In this document: one piece after another, positions 53,693-54,835 of the stretch
Position numbering within the stretch: the stretch's first letter is position 1
Layout: each line of letters opens with the position of its first letter
Assembly: GCF_000003815.2 (NCBI RefSeq)
Contig: NC_049984.1
Span: 6,961,189 to 7,016,023 of the forward strand
DNA: 54,835 bases
Direction of reading: 5' to 3'
From: Branchiostoma floridae
Taxonomy: Eukaryota > Chordata > Leptocardii > Amphioxiformes > Branchiostomatidae
Notes under the pieces: model-generated
The model's input: only the letters and a program-made list of their open reading frames with translations
What the model was told of the DNA's origin: nothing
The model's database searches: none
Position numbers and translations under genes: made by a program

Positions 53693-54835
53693 CCTGTTGG
53701 CACTCCTATAGATTGTATGATGAAAATTGGTTTGTTTCTAATTCTATTGCGAAACATCTAAATAGGTATTCTCTTAAAACAACTAGAGGTTGACCAACGT
53801 CAACCAATACGTACTTTTTTACTACTACGTCAATATAGAGTGTAAGCGTCCCGCCAGCACCCAACCTTACTACATAAGGCCGAACGTAGAGAAGCTACTT
53901 GTGTCCCACATGGCAGCGTCCATTGATTACAATGACAGATTCTTATACCTCCATTCCACTCTGGTGACAAGCTCGCTGCGACTGCCCTGTGACCGACTGA
54001 TTAGATAGAGCTTCCAACGAATTTCTAAAATGAAATACGAATCTTGTTTTCGTTTCAGTCACACATTTACGTTTTGCACGATATTCCCAATGACGAAGCA
54101 AAGTCTTACACACGTCCAATTTAGGTCCCAAGGAGATCGCAGGGAGATTGTCGCCTAGAAGAAGGGGTTCCTCACCTGTAGTCGTGCCTCGCAAATATTG
54201 ACTATCAAATAGTAACTATGAGATAGGGACTCACCTTTGCCTCCGTGTGAATCTCACAAGCGTATTTCACATCCCCGCTTTGGCCCATCCCTTTCTCGAG
54301 ACAAGATCTTTTATGAATATCACAAGCCTGTATTCTCAATTGCTCGGAGCCCAAGTTTGCGCGATCGAGATATAGACCTAAACGATCGTAACAATCTCCT
54401 CCTCAAAGGAAATTACATGATGTTTTCAATTAAATCTAGTAATAAGAAAGGCTTTTCTCTACGTTACGTAAAAATACATGTATGTGGTTACGTAGCAAAC
54501 TCCATCATCGCCCCCTATCCGATATCAACTGGAGAGACCAGTTGGACGTTCATTTAAACTTGAAGCTATGATATGTTTGAGGAATGATAAAACTGAACTC
54601 ACGATTCGATATGTCACGATCGACGAACGAGAGTGTGTTCCACACGTCTGGTCTCTACCGGGGCTGGGATGAGTGTGACGTGTTCGTTAGCTTTCAACAA
54701 CGAGCATGGCGTGATACGTACAGTACCAACAAAGTAGAATAAACAAGAAATGTGACCAAATAAGGAAAAATGTGGTGCATGTGCGAGTCTTATTTTCAGG
54801 CGTTTCAAAGTGTTGCTTTGTGAATAGTATACATC
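53693..54835. other. Upstream flank of the FABP-like gene, no gene seen
   Basis: No exon or RNA gene is supported up to the window end. The promoter or a 5' non-coding exon of the FABP-like gene should lie here, but I cannot place it. Confidence 0.4.

Overview
The window is animal (eukaryotic) DNA. Nearly every gene is cut into short exons with GT-AG junctions and matching phases, and the families present (V-type Ig receptors, a TIR protein, an Ig-type receptor tyrosine kinase, a FABP-like protein, an L1/Tx1-like LINE, many small inverted-repeat elements) fit an invertebrate deuterostome. A lancelet (Branchiostoma-like) genome is my best guess; this is inference, not proof. I assembled gene models by hand from splice sites and phase; none has been checked against transcripts.

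Left part (1-9.5 kb): a small Ig-domain type I membrane protein on the minus strand sits head to head with a 122-residue mucin-like single-pass membrane protein on the plus strand. The block appears twice, apparently without change (about 1207-4821 and 5443-9451), with assembly gaps inside and between the copies. It is either a very recent duplication or an assembly artefact.

Middle left (12-22 kb): a short one-Ig-domain protein (12301-15492), whose domain is closely similar to Ig1 of the kinase receptor 27 kb downstream, carries a foldback-like element with 10-bp minisatellite arms in its first intron. A 1.2-kb inverted-repeat transposon with a 5-bp target duplication follows. Then comes a minus-strand receptor (18402-21707) with a cysteine-free V-like domain. 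From 22 to 28 kb I find mainly microsatellites, MITE-like elements and weak exon candidates.

Centre (28.5-39.1 kb): a plus-strand gene encodes two tandem TIR domains. A full-length LINE with intact ORF1 and ORF2 (30282-36951, minus strand) is inserted inside its first TIR exon. The insertion is flanked by an unusually long, apparently identical 222-bp duplication. That duplication contains the end of the upstream exon, its donor, a short intron, the acceptor and the exon up to the insertion point, so an intact exon exists downstream of the LINE and the gene can still be spliced.

Right part (42.4-53.7 kb): a complete 17-exon receptor tyrosine kinase (997 residues: five Ig domains, one membrane segment, kinase) with a second foldback-like element in a kinase-domain intron. 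A minus-strand five-exon FABP-like gene of 135 residues converges on it. Taken together, the window is a neighbourhood of fast-evolving Ig and TIR surface and signalling genes heavily loaded with transposons.
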